From an uncultured Ectothiorhodospiraceae bacterium (GTDB lineage: Bacteria > Pseudomonadota > Gammaproteobacteria > UBA9214), in contig CAMYJZ010000031.1 of assembly GCA_947258845.1 (NCBI GenBank), positions 1 through 36,004 on the forward strand: a stretch of DNA of 36,004 nt. Direction: 5' to 3'. Below, piece by piece: positions 22,678 through 31,203 of the stretch. The notes below the pieces were generated by a model. It did not search any database and was not told the origin of the DNA. It worked only from the letters and a program-made list of their open reading frames with translations. The translations under genes were made by a program, and so were the position numbers. Position 1 is the stretch's first letter. Each line of letters begins with the position of its first letter.

Positions 22678-24991
22678 CAGGGCTGTTGAAAACTCGATCC
22701 TGCTGCTGACGTTGCTGTTCTGGACTCTGTCAGCACTGGCAGCAACCCAGGTGTTGCTGGAAGCCGGATCAAGTAACAAATTTCTCGCCAATACCACCAA
22801 TCCCGGTTCCGGGAACAACTGGACTATGGAGGATTTTCCTGGTGAATCAGGCTGGACCAGCGGCACCTATGGCATAGGCTATGAAACCGGTACCGGCGCC
22901 CAGAATCTGTTTCAGACCACCATCCCCGCAGGCACTCATTCCATCTATACACGCGCAACATTTAATCTTGCCGATCCAGGGGCCATTACCGGTATGTTCC
23001 TTGGTGTTGATTATGATGATGGCTACGTGGCCTGGATCAATGGGACGGAGGTATCCCGTTCCGCCTCGATGCCGGCCGGCACACCCTCCTGGAATACGAC
23101 ACCGGCCTTGCACGAATCCAGTAATGCGACTAGCCCGGTTTACACCCCCCTGCAAGACATCACTTCCCTGGCGCTGCCTGTGCTGCATAGCGGGGAAAAT
23201 GTCCTGGCGATCGCCGCCTACAACAACTCAAGCAGCTCCAGCGACCTGGTACTGGTTCCGCAGCTCTCCATCACTACAACCGTCACTCGCGGGCCCTACC
23301 TGCAGCAGGGAACGCCCGACAGTATCATTGTCCGCTGGCGCACAGCGACGCCTACTGACAGTCGGGTTCGCTATGGCAATACCCCGGGCAATCTCAGCAG
23401 CTCGGTTGAAGATGCCGCCGCGACCACTGAACATGAAGTCACATTGACAGGGCTGGCCGCAGACACCACCTATTACTATTCCATTGGCAGCACGAGCGAA
23501 GTCTTCGCCGGCGATGACCCTGATCATTTCTTTCTGACATCACCTCCCGCCGGGTCTGTCAAACCCACCCGCTTGTGGGTGCTGGGGGATTCCGGTACGG
23601 CCAATGCCGATGCACAGGCCGTGGCCAATGCCTATGAAAACTTCACTGCTTCAACACACACCGACCTGTGGCTGATGCTGGGTGACAATGCCTATAACGA
23701 CGGCACCGACAATGAGTACCAGGCCGCCGTGTTCGATATGTATCCCGGGATGCTGCGCAAATCCGTGCTCTGGCCGACACTCGGCAACCACGACGGTCGT
23801 ACCGCGGATTCTGCAACCCAGACCGGTCCGTATTACGACATCTTTTCCCTGCCGACCAGTGGCGAGGCCGGCGGCCTGGCATCGGGCACCGAGGCCTACT
23901 ATTCATTCGATTATGGCAACATCCATTTCATCTGCCTGGATTCGCACGAGACCAACCGTTCACAGGGTGGGGCCATGATGAACTGGTTGACGCAGGATCT
24001 GGCCGCCACCTCGCAGGAATGGATCATTGCCTTCTGGCACCACCCCCCCTACTCCAAGGGCAGCCATAATTCCGATACCGAAACGCCGTTAATCGAGATG
24101 CGCGAGAATGCCCTCCCGATTCTCGAAGCAGCCGGCGTGGACCTGGTGCTATCAGGGCACAGCCACTCCTATGAGCGCTCCTATCTGATCGACGGCCATT
24201 ATGGAGTTTCAACGACACTGACACCGGGCATGCAGGTCGATTCAGGGGATGGCCAGGCTGACGGCGATGGCGCCTACAAGGCGGTGTTCAACGAGGCCGA
24301 TCCATACAGAGGGGCTGTTTATATCACCGCCGGGAGCTCGGGCAAAATCACCAGCGGCACACTGGATCATCCGGTGATGGTACATGCCTCATTACTGCAA
24401 CTCGGCTCGCTGGTGCTCGATATTGACGGTAACCGTCTGGATGCAAGATTCGTCAGGGAGAATGGTGCTATTGATGACTACTTCACCATTCTGAAGAACC
24501 CCGACAATTGCCCGGCCATCGCCAATCCCGATCAGCTGGACACCGATGGCGATGGCATGGGCAATGCCTGCGACATGGATGATGACAATGACGGCCTGAC
24601 AGACAGTTTTGAAGCGGGCATCGGCACCAATCCCTTGCTGGCCGATACCGACGGTGACACCCTGAGTGATTTCCAGGAAGTGAACTTTGACAATGACCCG
24701 GCCTACACACCGGGCGCAGACCTCAATCCGCTGTCAGCTGACACCGATGGCGACGGACTTCCGGACGCGACCGACCCGATTCCGCTCGACTTCAATTATG
24801 CAGACGGTGATGTGGTAACAGACGAAGATATCAACGCCGGTGATGCCGTTGTCATGTTGCGATTTGCATTTGATCTTGATCAGCCTGACAACACGCACCT
24901 GGCACACGGTGACCTGTATCCTCAAGGCAACCCGGACGGGATAATCAACCTTCAGGATCTGCTGCTGTTCTGGCAGTTGATGCTTCCCTGA
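22670..24991 (+). CDS. Secreted purple-acid-phosphatase-like metallophosphoesterase with calcium repeats and dockerin-like tail
   Basis: I start at MINRAVENSILLL (ATG 22670), which overlaps the TPR gene end. The 773-aa product has a signal peptide (LLLTLLFWTLSALAA), a beta-sandwich region to about residue 200, a fibronectin-like PAP N-domain (GPYLQQGTPDSIIVRWRT) and a metallophosphoesterase domain at about 305-600. Its motifs are WVLGDSGTANAD, LMLGDNAYNDG, TLGNHDGR, FWHHPPYSKG and LSGHSHSYERSY, so the binuclear metal ligands are all present. Asp-rich thrombospondin-type-3 repeats follow (DQLDTDGDGMGNACDMDDDN, LADTDGDTLSDFQE). The last about 65 residues have two EF-hand-like units (DGDVVTDEDINAGDAVVML, NPDGIINLQDLLLFWQLML) resembling a type I dockerin. 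It is probably a calcium-stabilised extracellular phosphatase. Confidence 0.88.
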   Translation: MINRAVENSILLLTLLFWTLSALAATQVLLEAGSSNKFLANTTNPGSGNNWTMEDFPGESGWTSGTYGIGYETGTGAQNLFQTTIPAGTHSIYTRATFNLADPGAITGMFLGVDYDDGYVAWINGTEVSRSASMPAGTPSWNTTPALHESSNATSPVYTPLQDITSLALPVLHSGENVLAIAAYNNSSSSSDLVLVPQLSITTTVTRGPYLQQGTPDSIIVRWRTATPTDSRVRYGNTPGNLSSSVEDAAATTEHEVTLTGLAADTTYYYSIGSTSEVFAGDDPDHFFLTSPPAGSVKPTRLWVLGDSGTANADAQAVANAYENFTASTHTDLWLMLGDNAYNDGTDNEYQAAVFDMYPGMLRKSVLWPTLGNHDGRTADSATQTGPYYDIFSLPTSGEAGGLASGTEAYYSFDYGNIHFICLDSHETNRSQGGAMMNWLTQDLAATSQEWIIAFWHHPPYSKGSHNSDTETPLIEMRENALPILEAAGVDLVLSGHSHSYERSYLIDGHYGVSTTLTPGMQVDSGDGQADGDGAYKAVFNEADPYRGAVYITAGSSGKITSGTLDHPVMVHASLLQLGSLVLDIDGNRLDARFVRENGAIDDYFTILKNPDNCPAIANPDQLDTDGDGMGNACDMDDDNDGLTDSFEAGIGTNPLLADTDGDTLSDFQEVNFDNDPAYTPGADLNPLSADTDGDGLPDATDPIPLDFNYADGDVVTDEDINAGDAVVMLRFAFDLDQPDNTHLAHGDLYPQGNPDGIINLQDLLLFWQLMLP

Positions 24992-25383
24992 TATCCTTCG
25001 TCAAGCAATCGACATAATCTGACAGGGATATAGCAGGTCACGATTCTGTGTAGCCAACCCGCGCCATGGTATTTATTGCCTGACTTTATTATCACCGCAG
25101 AGACGCAGAGGACGCAGAGGACGCAGAGGACAATTTTTCCACAAAGTCGTAGCATGGATGAAATGCAGTGGAATCCGGGGCAAGCATGGTTGCCTGTCCA
25201 GGATTCCGTTTCACTCCATCCTGGCTACGGTACTACATTCCATACCTAACGTTTCACGCAATTGACCTTTCCGTGACCTTACGTTGCCAGTAACAATCGA
25301 TAATCGCGCCTGCCGGGCGCTCCTTACAGATCCCCTTATCGGGATAATACTCTGCGCCTCTGCGGTGAAGACCGCCTCGGCAA
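24992..25383. repeat. Repeat mosaic between convergent genes
   Basis: Contents: an E module with four CGCAGAG units at 25092-25131, the long hairpin 25148-25229, a lone GTTTCACG at about 25250, B 25301-25328 and a short E-like CTCTGCGCCTCTGCGGTGAA at 25350-25370. The ilvD stop (25384) follows. No gene is supported. Confidence 0.85.
25148..25229. repeat. Long imperfect hairpin (about 32-bp arms)
   Basis: The left arm CGTAGCATGGATGAAATGCA... through GTGGAATCCGGGG and the right arm CCAGGATTCCGTTTCACTCC ... ATCCTGGCTACG are reverse complements with several mismatches, around a loop of about 20 bases. It lies between convergent genes and could end transcription from both sides. The arm type (GTAGC-GGATGGAGTGAAACGGAATCC) is one I recall as a dispersed element in several bacterial genomes; I cannot verify this here. 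Confidence 0.85.
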
Positions 25384-27063
25384 TCACTCGTCCGTCACGC
25401 AACCCTCGGAGGCGTTCTTCACCAGCTTGATGTACTTGTACAGGGTGCCACTGGTGGCCTTGTAGGGTGGCATGGTCCAGGCCTGGCGCCGCTGTTTCAT
25501 TTCCGTCTCACTGACATCGACCATCAGGCTGCAACTGTCGGCGTCGATGGTGATGATGTCACCGTCCCGGACCAGGGCGATCGGCCCACCCTCCTGGGCC
25601 TCCGGCACGATGTGGCCGATGATGAAACCGTGTGAGCCACCGGAGAAACGGCCATCGGTCAGCAGGGCCACGTCCTTGCCCAGCCCGGCCCCCATGATGG
25701 CCGAGGTCGGGGTGAGCATCTCCGGCATCCCGGGGCCGCCCTTGGGGCCCTCGTAGCGGATCACCACCACGTCGCCCTTCTGGATGCGGTCCTCCTCCAG
25801 CGCCTGCAGCATGTCCTCCTCGCTGTCGAACACCCGGGCCGGACCGCTGAACTGCAGACCCTCCTTGCCGGTGATCTTGGCGACCGAACCGCCGGGGGCC
25901 AGGTTGCCCTTGAGGATCTGGATATGACCGGTCTGCTTGATCGGGTCGTCCAGGGCGTGGAAGACATCCTGGCCCGCCGCCAGGCCCGGCAGCTCCTGCA
26001 GGTTCTCGGCCAGGGTCTTGCCGGTCACGGTAAGGCAGCTGCCGTCCAGCAGGTCCTGCTCCAGCAGGTACTTCATCACCCCCGGGGTGCCGCCCACCTT
26101 GTGCAGGTCCTCCATGACATAGCGGCCGCTTGGCTTGAGATCGGCAAGAAACGGAATGCGGTCGCTGACCTGCTGGATGTCGTCGATGGACAGCGGCACA
26201 TCAACGGCGCGGGCCATAGCCAGCAGGTGCAGCACGGCGTTGGTCGAACCGCCCAGCGCGATCACCACCACCAGGGCATTCTCGAAAGCCGTACGCGTCA
26301 TGATGTCACGTGGCTTGATATCCAGCTCCAGCAGCTTGCGGATCGCCGCTCCCGCCTGCAGGCACTCCTCGATCTTCAGGGGATCCACCGCGGGCGTCGA
26401 GGAACTGTAGGGCAGTGACATCCCCATCGCCTCGATAGCGGAGGCCATGGTATTGGCCGTGTACATGCCGCCGCAGGCGCCGGCACCCGGGCAGGAGTTC
26501 TCGATGATTTCCCGACGCGTCCTGTCGTCGATCTTGCCTGCGATAAATTCGCCGTAACTCTGGAAGGCGGACACCACGTCCAGGGTCTGGCTGCCGAGAT
26601 GGCCCGGCTTGATGGTGCCGCCGTAGACCATGAGCGCGGGCCGGTTGAGACGACCCATGGCGATCAGGCAACCGGGCATGTTCTTGTCGCAGCCGGGCAG
26701 GGAGATATTGGCGTCATACCACTGTGCGCTCATGACGGTCTCGATCGAATCGGCTATCAGATCGCGCGACTGCAGCGAGTAGCTCATGCCATCGGTGCCC
26801 ATGGAAATGCCGTCGCTGACACCGATGGTATTGAAACGCATCCCGACCAGGCCGGCCGCCTGCACCCCCTCGCGCACCTTCGCGGCCAGGTCGTTGAGGT
26901 GCATATTGCAGGTATTGCCCTCGTACCAGACGCTGGAGATACCGACCTGTGCCTTGTCCATGTCCTCGAGCGTCAGCCCGGTGCCGTGCAGCATGGCCTG
27001 GGAGGCACCCTGTGACTTGGGCTGGGTGATGCGCGAGCTGTAGCGGTTTAACTTGTTTGCCAT
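25384..27063 (-). CDS. ilvD: Dihydroxy-acid dehydratase IlvD
   Basis: This 559-aa iron-sulfur enzyme dehydrates 2,3-dihydroxy-isovalerate and its methylvalerate homologue to 2-keto acids in valine and isoleucine synthesis. Cluster cysteines are visible in [14 protein letters not shown] (about residue 54), [13 protein letters not shown] (about 124-131) and [19 protein letters not shown] (about 193-199). [10 protein letters not shown] and [22 protein letters not shown], carrying the active-site serine region, are full matches. The length is typical of the shorter bacterial form. The start [15 protein letters not shown] is preceded by AGAGG at a somewhat long spacing. It is monocistronic, flanked on both sides by repeats. 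Confidence 0.95.
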   Translation of the reverse strand: MANKLNRYSSRITQPKSQGASQAMLHGTGLTLEDMDKAQVGISSVWYEGNTCNMHLNDLAAKVREGVQAAGLVGMRFNTIGVSDGISMGTDGMSYSLQSRDLIADSIETVMSAQWYDANISLPGCDKNMPGCLIAMGRLNRPALMVYGGTIKPGHLGSQTLDVVSAFQSYGEFIAGKIDDRTRREIIENSCPGAGACGGMYTANTMASAIEAMGMSLPYSSSTPAVDPLKIEECLQAGAAIRKLLELDIKPRDIMTRTAFENALVVVIALGGSTNAVLHLLAMARAVDVPLSIDDIQQVSDRIPFLADLKPSGRYVMEDLHKVGGTPGVMKYLLEQDLLDGSCLTVTGKTLAENLQELPGLAAGQDVFHALDDPIKQTGHIQILKGNLAPGGSVAKITGKEGLQFSGPARVFDSEEDMLQALEEDRIQKGDVVVIRYEGPKGGPGMPEMLTPTSAIMGAGLGKDVALLTDGRFSGGSHGFIIGHIVPEAQEGGPIALVRDGDIITIDADSCSLMVDVSETEMKQRRQAWTMPPYKATSGTLYKYIKLVKNASEGCVTDE

Positions 27064-27600
27064 ATCCAGAGAACCTCTGATTAATTCACAAAATCACGTC
27101 GTTAAAGTACTGCATTGTCAGTAGAGTGTGCCATGCGCGCCATAAATCGACAGCTTGCCTATTCTTTCCGGTGCGCACGGCGCACCCTGGAATCAGCCAT
27201 AAAATAACCAGGCCATCCTTGGTTCTGAGAATATTTTACTTTGTGCCCTTTGGGCCTTTGCGGTGAATATTTTTTTCTCTGCGCCCTCGGCGTCTCAGCG
27301 GTGAAGAATCCCGTATCAATCAGAATCAACATCCGGACGATCGACCCAAATGGCCGGCCATTGTACCGACCCCGGCGACCCGCCATAAACACCCCCAGCA
27401 ACCATGTATCAGACGCCATGGGACGGGGGAGGCGGTTTATGGTCCCAAACAGGGAAAAAACGGCTTCCATGGGCCGGGGCCGGGGATGCGCCAAATAATT
27501 GGCTATTTAATCGCCATATTTATCATAATAAACATGGAGTTATATCGCACTTTGGGCGAATGGATCTGGGAACCAATATGACTTGCGTTTTGTCTTAATT
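27064..27600. repeat. Upstream region of ilvD and the sulfur cluster: repeats plus AT-rich stretch
   Basis: Between divergent genes, bases 27169-27190 carry a D-like GGTGCGCACGGCGCACCCTG palindrome and 27241-27306 carry two E-like units ending in GCGGTGAA. Bases 27310-27490 are GC-rich with no recognised feature. Bases 27490-27600 are AT-rich and include the small inverted repeat TTTATCATAATAAA (27519-27532). No gene is convincing here. Confidence 0.7.
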
Positions 27601-27610
27601 AGAGTACTAT
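27583..27610 (+). promoter_or_regulatory. Probable sigma70 promoter of the sulfur cluster
   Basis: TTGCGT (27583-27588), a 16-base spacer and TACTAT (27605-27610) lie about 50 bases upstream of the 49-aa gene, in an AT-rich stretch that contrasts with the rest of the window. Confidence 0.45.
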
Positions 27611-27628
27611 ATAAGCAGTTGCTTAAAT

Positions 27629-27649
27629 TATGATGTACTTATCATCATA
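27629..27649 (+). promoter_or_regulatory. Perfect inverted repeat abutting the ribosome-binding site
   Basis: TATGATG and CATCATA (7-bp arms, 7-base spacer TACTTAT) end at the first base of the AGGAGG Shine-Dalgarno (27649-27654). It may be a repressor operator just downstream of the promoter, or an mRNA hairpin controlling ribosome access. Confidence 0.55.
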
Positions 27650-27660
27650 GGAGGTGCGAC

Positions 27661-27810
27661 ATGTACTTTGACAGTCTGACTTGGGTTTCCCTGATTATTT
27701 TCGTTGGTGCGCTGGGCAGTTTCATCTATGCCTGCATCGTACACAACTGCATGACCAATGATCATGGAACACGCAGCGGGTCTTCTCGAAGCACACAGCC
27801 GAAGACCTGA
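27661..27810 (+). CDS. Small membrane protein (49 aa), first gene of sulfur cluster
   Basis: This gene is absent from the ORF track because of its length. ATG 27661 has a near-perfect AGGAGG 6 bases upstream, the best ribosome-binding site in the window, and the frame runs to TGA 27808-27810. The 49-residue product begins MYFDSLTWVSLIIFVGALGS and has one membrane helix at about residues 8-27. C25 and C30 lie at its end (ACIVHNC), then a polar tail rich in Ser, Thr and Arg. It is followed 28 bases later by the rhodanese gene. The two cysteines at the membrane face suggest a possible sulfur or redox role, which is inference; I know no family for it. Confidence 0.7.
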   Translation: MYFDSLTWVSLIIFVGALGSFIYACIVHNCMTNDHGTRSGSSRSTQPKT

Positions 27811-27838
27811 TAAGCAAACCAAATCCACAGGAGCTGAT

Positions 27839-28132
27839 ATGTACCAACCGACAATCAACGATGCTGAAGCAAGAGAGTTGATCGAGCTGGGCGCGCAACT
27901 GATCGATGTGCGGAACCCGCATGAATACCGGCACAGTCCCGTGCCTGGCTCGGTCAATATACCGTTACCCGTCATCCAGCAGGCGCTGAAGCAGCTGGAC
28001 AAGGAGACCCCGGTGCTGCTGTATTGCAACAGCGGGCAGCGTAGCGGCGTGGCCAAGCGCCTGCTCGATGCCTGCGGGTTTTCCATGGTCCACAACCTGG
28101 GCTCCTACACCACGCTGATCGGGCGCGGTTAG
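27839..28132 (+). CDS. Single-domain rhodanese (sulfurtransferase)
   Basis: I start at MYQPTINDAEARELIE (ATG 27839) with CAGGAG 5 bases upstream; the ORF-track start is inside the preceding small gene. The 97-aa product is a complete rhodanese domain with LIDVRNPHEYRHSPVPGSVN (residues about 22-41) and the active loop LLYCNSGQRSG, in which Cys carries the persulfide. It has no signal peptide and is probably cytosolic. Such proteins move sulfane sulfur between thiosulfate, glutathione persulfide and acceptor proteins. Its placement just before an ETHE1-like gene fits a persulfide detoxification or sulfide-oxidation unit. Confidence 0.92.
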   Translation: MYQPTINDAEARELIELGAQLIDVRNPHEYRHSPVPGSVNIPLPVIQQALKQLDKETPVLLYCNSGQRSGVAKRLLDACGFSMVHNLGSYTTLIGRG

Positions 28133-28180
28133 CCGCCCCGGGATTGTGCACCGTTAACCGCACTATTAACAAGGACCGAC

Positions 28181-28894
28181 ATGAATATACACCAGCTGTT
28201 CGATCCGGGAAGCAGCAGTTATTCCTACCTGCTGTGGGACGGCGCTTCGCGTGAAGCGGCGCTGATCGATCCTGTTCATGAACAGTTCTCACGTGATCTC
28301 CGGCTGATCAGGGAGCTCGATCTGAGACTGCTTTATACGCTTGAAACGCACATCCACGCCGACCGTATAACCGGCTCGAGTCTACTCAGAGAGGCTCTGA
28401 ACTCCATTGTGCTGGTGCATGGGGACTACGGTTCTAAATGCGCCGATTTTCTGCTAAGGGATGGTGACCAGGTTCCGCTGGGTTCAGCGAAGATCAACAT
28501 ATTGCACACCCCCGGCCACACCCAGGGCGACGTGTGCTATTTGATCCCGGGCATCGTATTCAGTGGCGAAACCCTTCTCATCCGGGGCTGCGGACGCACC
28601 GACTTCCAGTCCAGCGATCCCGGCACCCTCTACGATTCCATCACCCGGCGACTGTTTACACTGCCCGACGATACCATCGTCTATCCGGGCCATGACTACA
28701 ACGGCCACTCGTATACCACCATTGAAGAGGAAATGGCGTACAATCCGCGTATCGGCAAGGGGAAATCGCGCGACGAGTTTATCGCCATCATGAATGGCCT
28801 GAAGCTCGACCTACCGTCACACATGCACGAGGCCCTCCCCAGCAACCTGCATTGCGGCAGCACCGACTACGTCCCGAAGCAGCTGTCTTCCTAG
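28181..28894 (+). CDS. ETHE1-like MBL-fold protein (persulfide dioxygenase family) with altered metal motifs
   Basis: This 237-aa protein aligns by eye end to end with ETHE1-type persulfide dioxygenases, mononuclear iron enzymes that oxidise glutathione persulfide to sulfite. ETHE1 signatures are TLETHIHADRITGSSLL, LHTPGHTQGDV, LLIRGCGRTDFQ, VYPGHDYNGHSYTTIEEE and a C-terminal NLHCG. Two conserved positions differ. The HxHxDH motif reads HIHADR, with Arg for the last His. The iron-ligand aspartate of TGD (D154 in human ETHE1) is Glu in FSGETLLIRG. The first His and the PGHT His are kept. Whether iron binding and dioxygenase activity survive is open. An AAGGA box lies upstream. The gene follows the rhodanese by 48 bases. 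Confidence 0.88.
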   Translation: MNIHQLFDPGSSSYSYLLWDGASREAALIDPVHEQFSRDLRLIRELDLRLLYTLETHIHADRITGSSLLREALNSIVLVHGDYGSKCADFLLRDGDQVPLGSAKINILHTPGHTQGDVCYLIPGIVFSGETLLIRGCGRTDFQSSDPGTLYDSITRRLFTLPDDTIVYPGHDYNGHSYTTIEEEMAYNPRIGKGKSRDEFIAIMNGLKLDLPSHMHEALPSNLHCGSTDYVPKQLSS

Positions 28895-29065
28895 GCAGCG
28901 GCCCATAACGGGCCACGCCTCTGACTGATCACGATTTTCCCGCGGCATCCGGCCAGCCGCCCTGCCTGCCACGCCGGAACCCTATCAAGATTGCCCCCTC
29001 CCAGCCGATTATCTGTCTGATATCAGACCGTTTCGCACTCAAGCGGGAAACGGCAGGCAGCCGTC
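28895..29065. other. Intergenic region after the sulfur cluster
   Basis: A short hairpin, GGCCC (28900-28904) and GGGCC (28910-28914), follows the stop without a T-run. None of the dispersed repeat modules is seen in this gap. Confidence 0.5.
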
Positions 29066-31072
29066 ATGCCCCTCATACAGACTGGACCGAAACAGAATAT
29101 GAAGAACAACACCCGCCTGCTCACCAGCCTTGGCCTGCTGGCCCTGCCCATCCTGATCTTCATGCTGGTGTCGGTTTCACTGGTCCAGCTGCATGCCAGC
29201 ACCCAGAACATGACCCGGCTGGTCGAGGTCACCAATCTCAAGACCAAGGCCGCCAACGACATGCGCGATGCCATCCGTCTGCGCAACAACAGCCTCGACA
29301 TCATTCGCCTCACCGAGAGTCCGGACGAACGTGACAGCGAATACCGGGAATACATGCAGCACGAGGGGAAGTACTGGGCCGCGCGGGAGAAACTGGTCAG
29401 TCTCGGTATGGACACCACGGAATATGACATCCACCAGGAACTCACCCGGCTCGCCCTGGCAGCCCAACCCTACAATGACGACATCTCCGAAAAACTGCAG
29501 GAGAATACAGCCGCCGGGGATCTCACGGCCGCCATTGCAACGGCCGAACAACACCAGAACGACATCCTCGAGCAACTGGACAAACTGGTCGCTCTGGTAC
29601 AGACAAACTCACGCGCAGTACTGTCCGCCACCCGGCAACACTACCAGGGCACACGCAAGCTGCTGTTCACGCTGGTCGGGATTGCCCTGGCGTTCTGCAT
29701 CCTGGTCGCCAGGATCGTCATCCAGCGCGTCTCTGCAAAGAACCAGAAACTGAACTACGAGGCCTCACACGACACCCTTACGGGCCTGATCAACCGGCGC
29801 GGGTTCGAAAAACGGGTCAAGCGGGCCATGCTACAGGCCCGGACGCAATCACTCACCCACACGCTGCTGCACCTTGACCTGGACCAGTTCCGGCATATCA
29901 ACAACAGCTACGGCCACCAGGCGGGAGATGAACTTCTGCAGCAACTCGGTCAGCTGCTGCTCAGTTCGGTGCGCCAGCGCGACACCCTCAGCCGTCTCGG
30001 CGCCGATGAATTCGGCATTCTGCTGGAGAACTGCCCGCTGGAAAAAGCGGTACAGATCGCCAACAATCTGCTCAGTGCCGTTGAAAGATTCCAGTTCACC
30101 TGGGGTGACAGCTCGTTCACGCCGGGCATCTGCATCGGTATGGTGCCGATCAACCGCAACACCACCGGTCTCGAGAAGATCCTGAACGCGGCCGATTCCG
30201 CCTGTTATATCGCCAGGCAGGCCGGTCACAATCAGCTGCAGATCGCGCACCTCGGCGACCCGGACCTGCAGGAGCAGCACTCTCAGATGCAATGGGCATC
30301 ACGCCTGACCAGGGCGCTGGAAGAAGATCATTTCACCCTCTACTTCCAGCAGATCAATCCCTGCGACGGCAAAGCCAGGCATGACAAGCACGTCGAGATA
30401 CTGTTACGCATGGTTGACGATGATGGCCTGGCGGTCACTCCCGCGGCATTCCTGCCCGCAGGCGAGAAGCACCAGCTGGCCGCTGAAATCGATCGCTGGG
30501 TAATCAGGAATGCGCTGTCCTGGCTGGCACAGGAGAACGCGTGCAGTCACTGGCCTATCAGGATCACCATCAACCTGTCCGGACAATCGATAAACGATGC
30601 GGCCATGCAGAAATACATCATCGACCAGAAAAATGAACATGGAGTGAATCCGGAACAGGTCTGTTTCGAGATCACCGAATCGGCCGCCATTACCAACATC
30701 GCCACGGCCACGAGCTTCATGCTGACGCTGCGCGGCTGCGGCTTCCAGTTTTCACTCGACGACTTCGGCGGCGCCCTCTCCTCATTCGTCTACCTGAAGA
30801 AACTTCCGGTCGACTATATCAAGATCGACGGCACCTTCACGCGCGACATCATGACCGACCCTATCGACCGGGCCATGGTGAAGTCCATCAATATCATGGC
30901 GCACCTGCTCGGCAAACAGACCATTGCCGAGGGCATTGAAACCATGGACGTCGCCGATGAACTGAAACGCATGGGAGTCGACTATGTCGCCGGCTATGCC
31001 TACACCCAGCCCCGGCCCCTGGAAGACTTCTCCCTGGTCATGGGACCACGCCTGATGGTGGTCTCGTCGTGA
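29066..31072 (+). CDS. Membrane sensor with degenerate GGDEF and probable active EAL domain
   Basis: This 668-aa protein has a first membrane helix (LLALPILIFMLVSVSLVQL), a helical periplasmic sensor region at about residues 45-205, a second helix (LLFTLVGIALAFCILVARIVI), then GGDEF and EAL domains. The cyclase motif is GADEF instead of GGDEF, which probably weakens or removes activity, but the inhibitory RxxD site (RQRD, five residues before) is intact and could bind c-di-GMP. The phosphodiesterase motif is EIL (HVEILLRM) instead of EAL but keeps the glutamate. NLSGQS, FEITESA, SLDDFGG, YIKIDGTF and TIAEGIET are present. I infer a c-di-GMP phosphodiesterase tuned by its GGDEF-like domain. 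ATG 29066 has a weak AGG; ATG 29099 is an alternative. Confidence 0.9.
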   Translation: MPLIQTGPKQNMKNNTRLLTSLGLLALPILIFMLVSVSLVQLHASTQNMTRLVEVTNLKTKAANDMRDAIRLRNNSLDIIRLTESPDERDSEYREYMQHEGKYWAAREKLVSLGMDTTEYDIHQELTRLALAAQPYNDDISEKLQENTAAGDLTAAIATAEQHQNDILEQLDKLVALVQTNSRAVLSATRQHYQGTRKLLFTLVGIALAFCILVARIVIQRVSAKNQKLNYEASHDTLTGLINRRGFEKRVKRAMLQARTQSLTHTLLHLDLDQFRHINNSYGHQAGDELLQQLGQLLLSSVRQRDTLSRLGADEFGILLENCPLEKAVQIANNLLSAVERFQFTWGDSSFTPGICIGMVPINRNTTGLEKILNAADSACYIARQAGHNQLQIAHLGDPDLQEQHSQMQWASRLTRALEEDHFTLYFQQINPCDGKARHDKHVEILLRMVDDDGLAVTPAAFLPAGEKHQLAAEIDRWVIRNALSWLAQENACSHWPIRITINLSGQSINDAAMQKYIIDQKNEHGVNPEQVCFEITESAAITNIATATSFMLTLRGCGFQFSLDDFGGALSSFVYLKKLPVDYIKIDGTFTRDIMTDPIDRAMVKSINIMAHLLGKQTIAEGIETMDVADELKRMGVDYVAGYAYTQPRPLEDFSLVMGPRLMVVSS

Positions 31073-31203
31073 CCCGCGCTCGCCGCGGCGCAAACCAATT
31101 CCAGAAATCCCTTTTCTGCGCGACGTAAAACGTTATCCTTGCAGGGACAGCAGTACACCGGCACGGCCACGGCCGCCATCCAGAACCCTGAAGAATACCG
31201 ACA

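Noticed and set aside
27560-27590. Sigma54 promoter for the sulfur cluster (as in FisR-controlled dioxygenase operons)
   Set aside because: The nearest GG and GC pairs are 14-15 bases apart instead of the required 10, so the -24/-12 pattern is not met.
27064-27660. tRNA or small RNA in the ilvD-sulfur gap
   Set aside because: I found no cloverleaf or conserved RNA motif; the visible structure is explained by D and E modules and a promoter.
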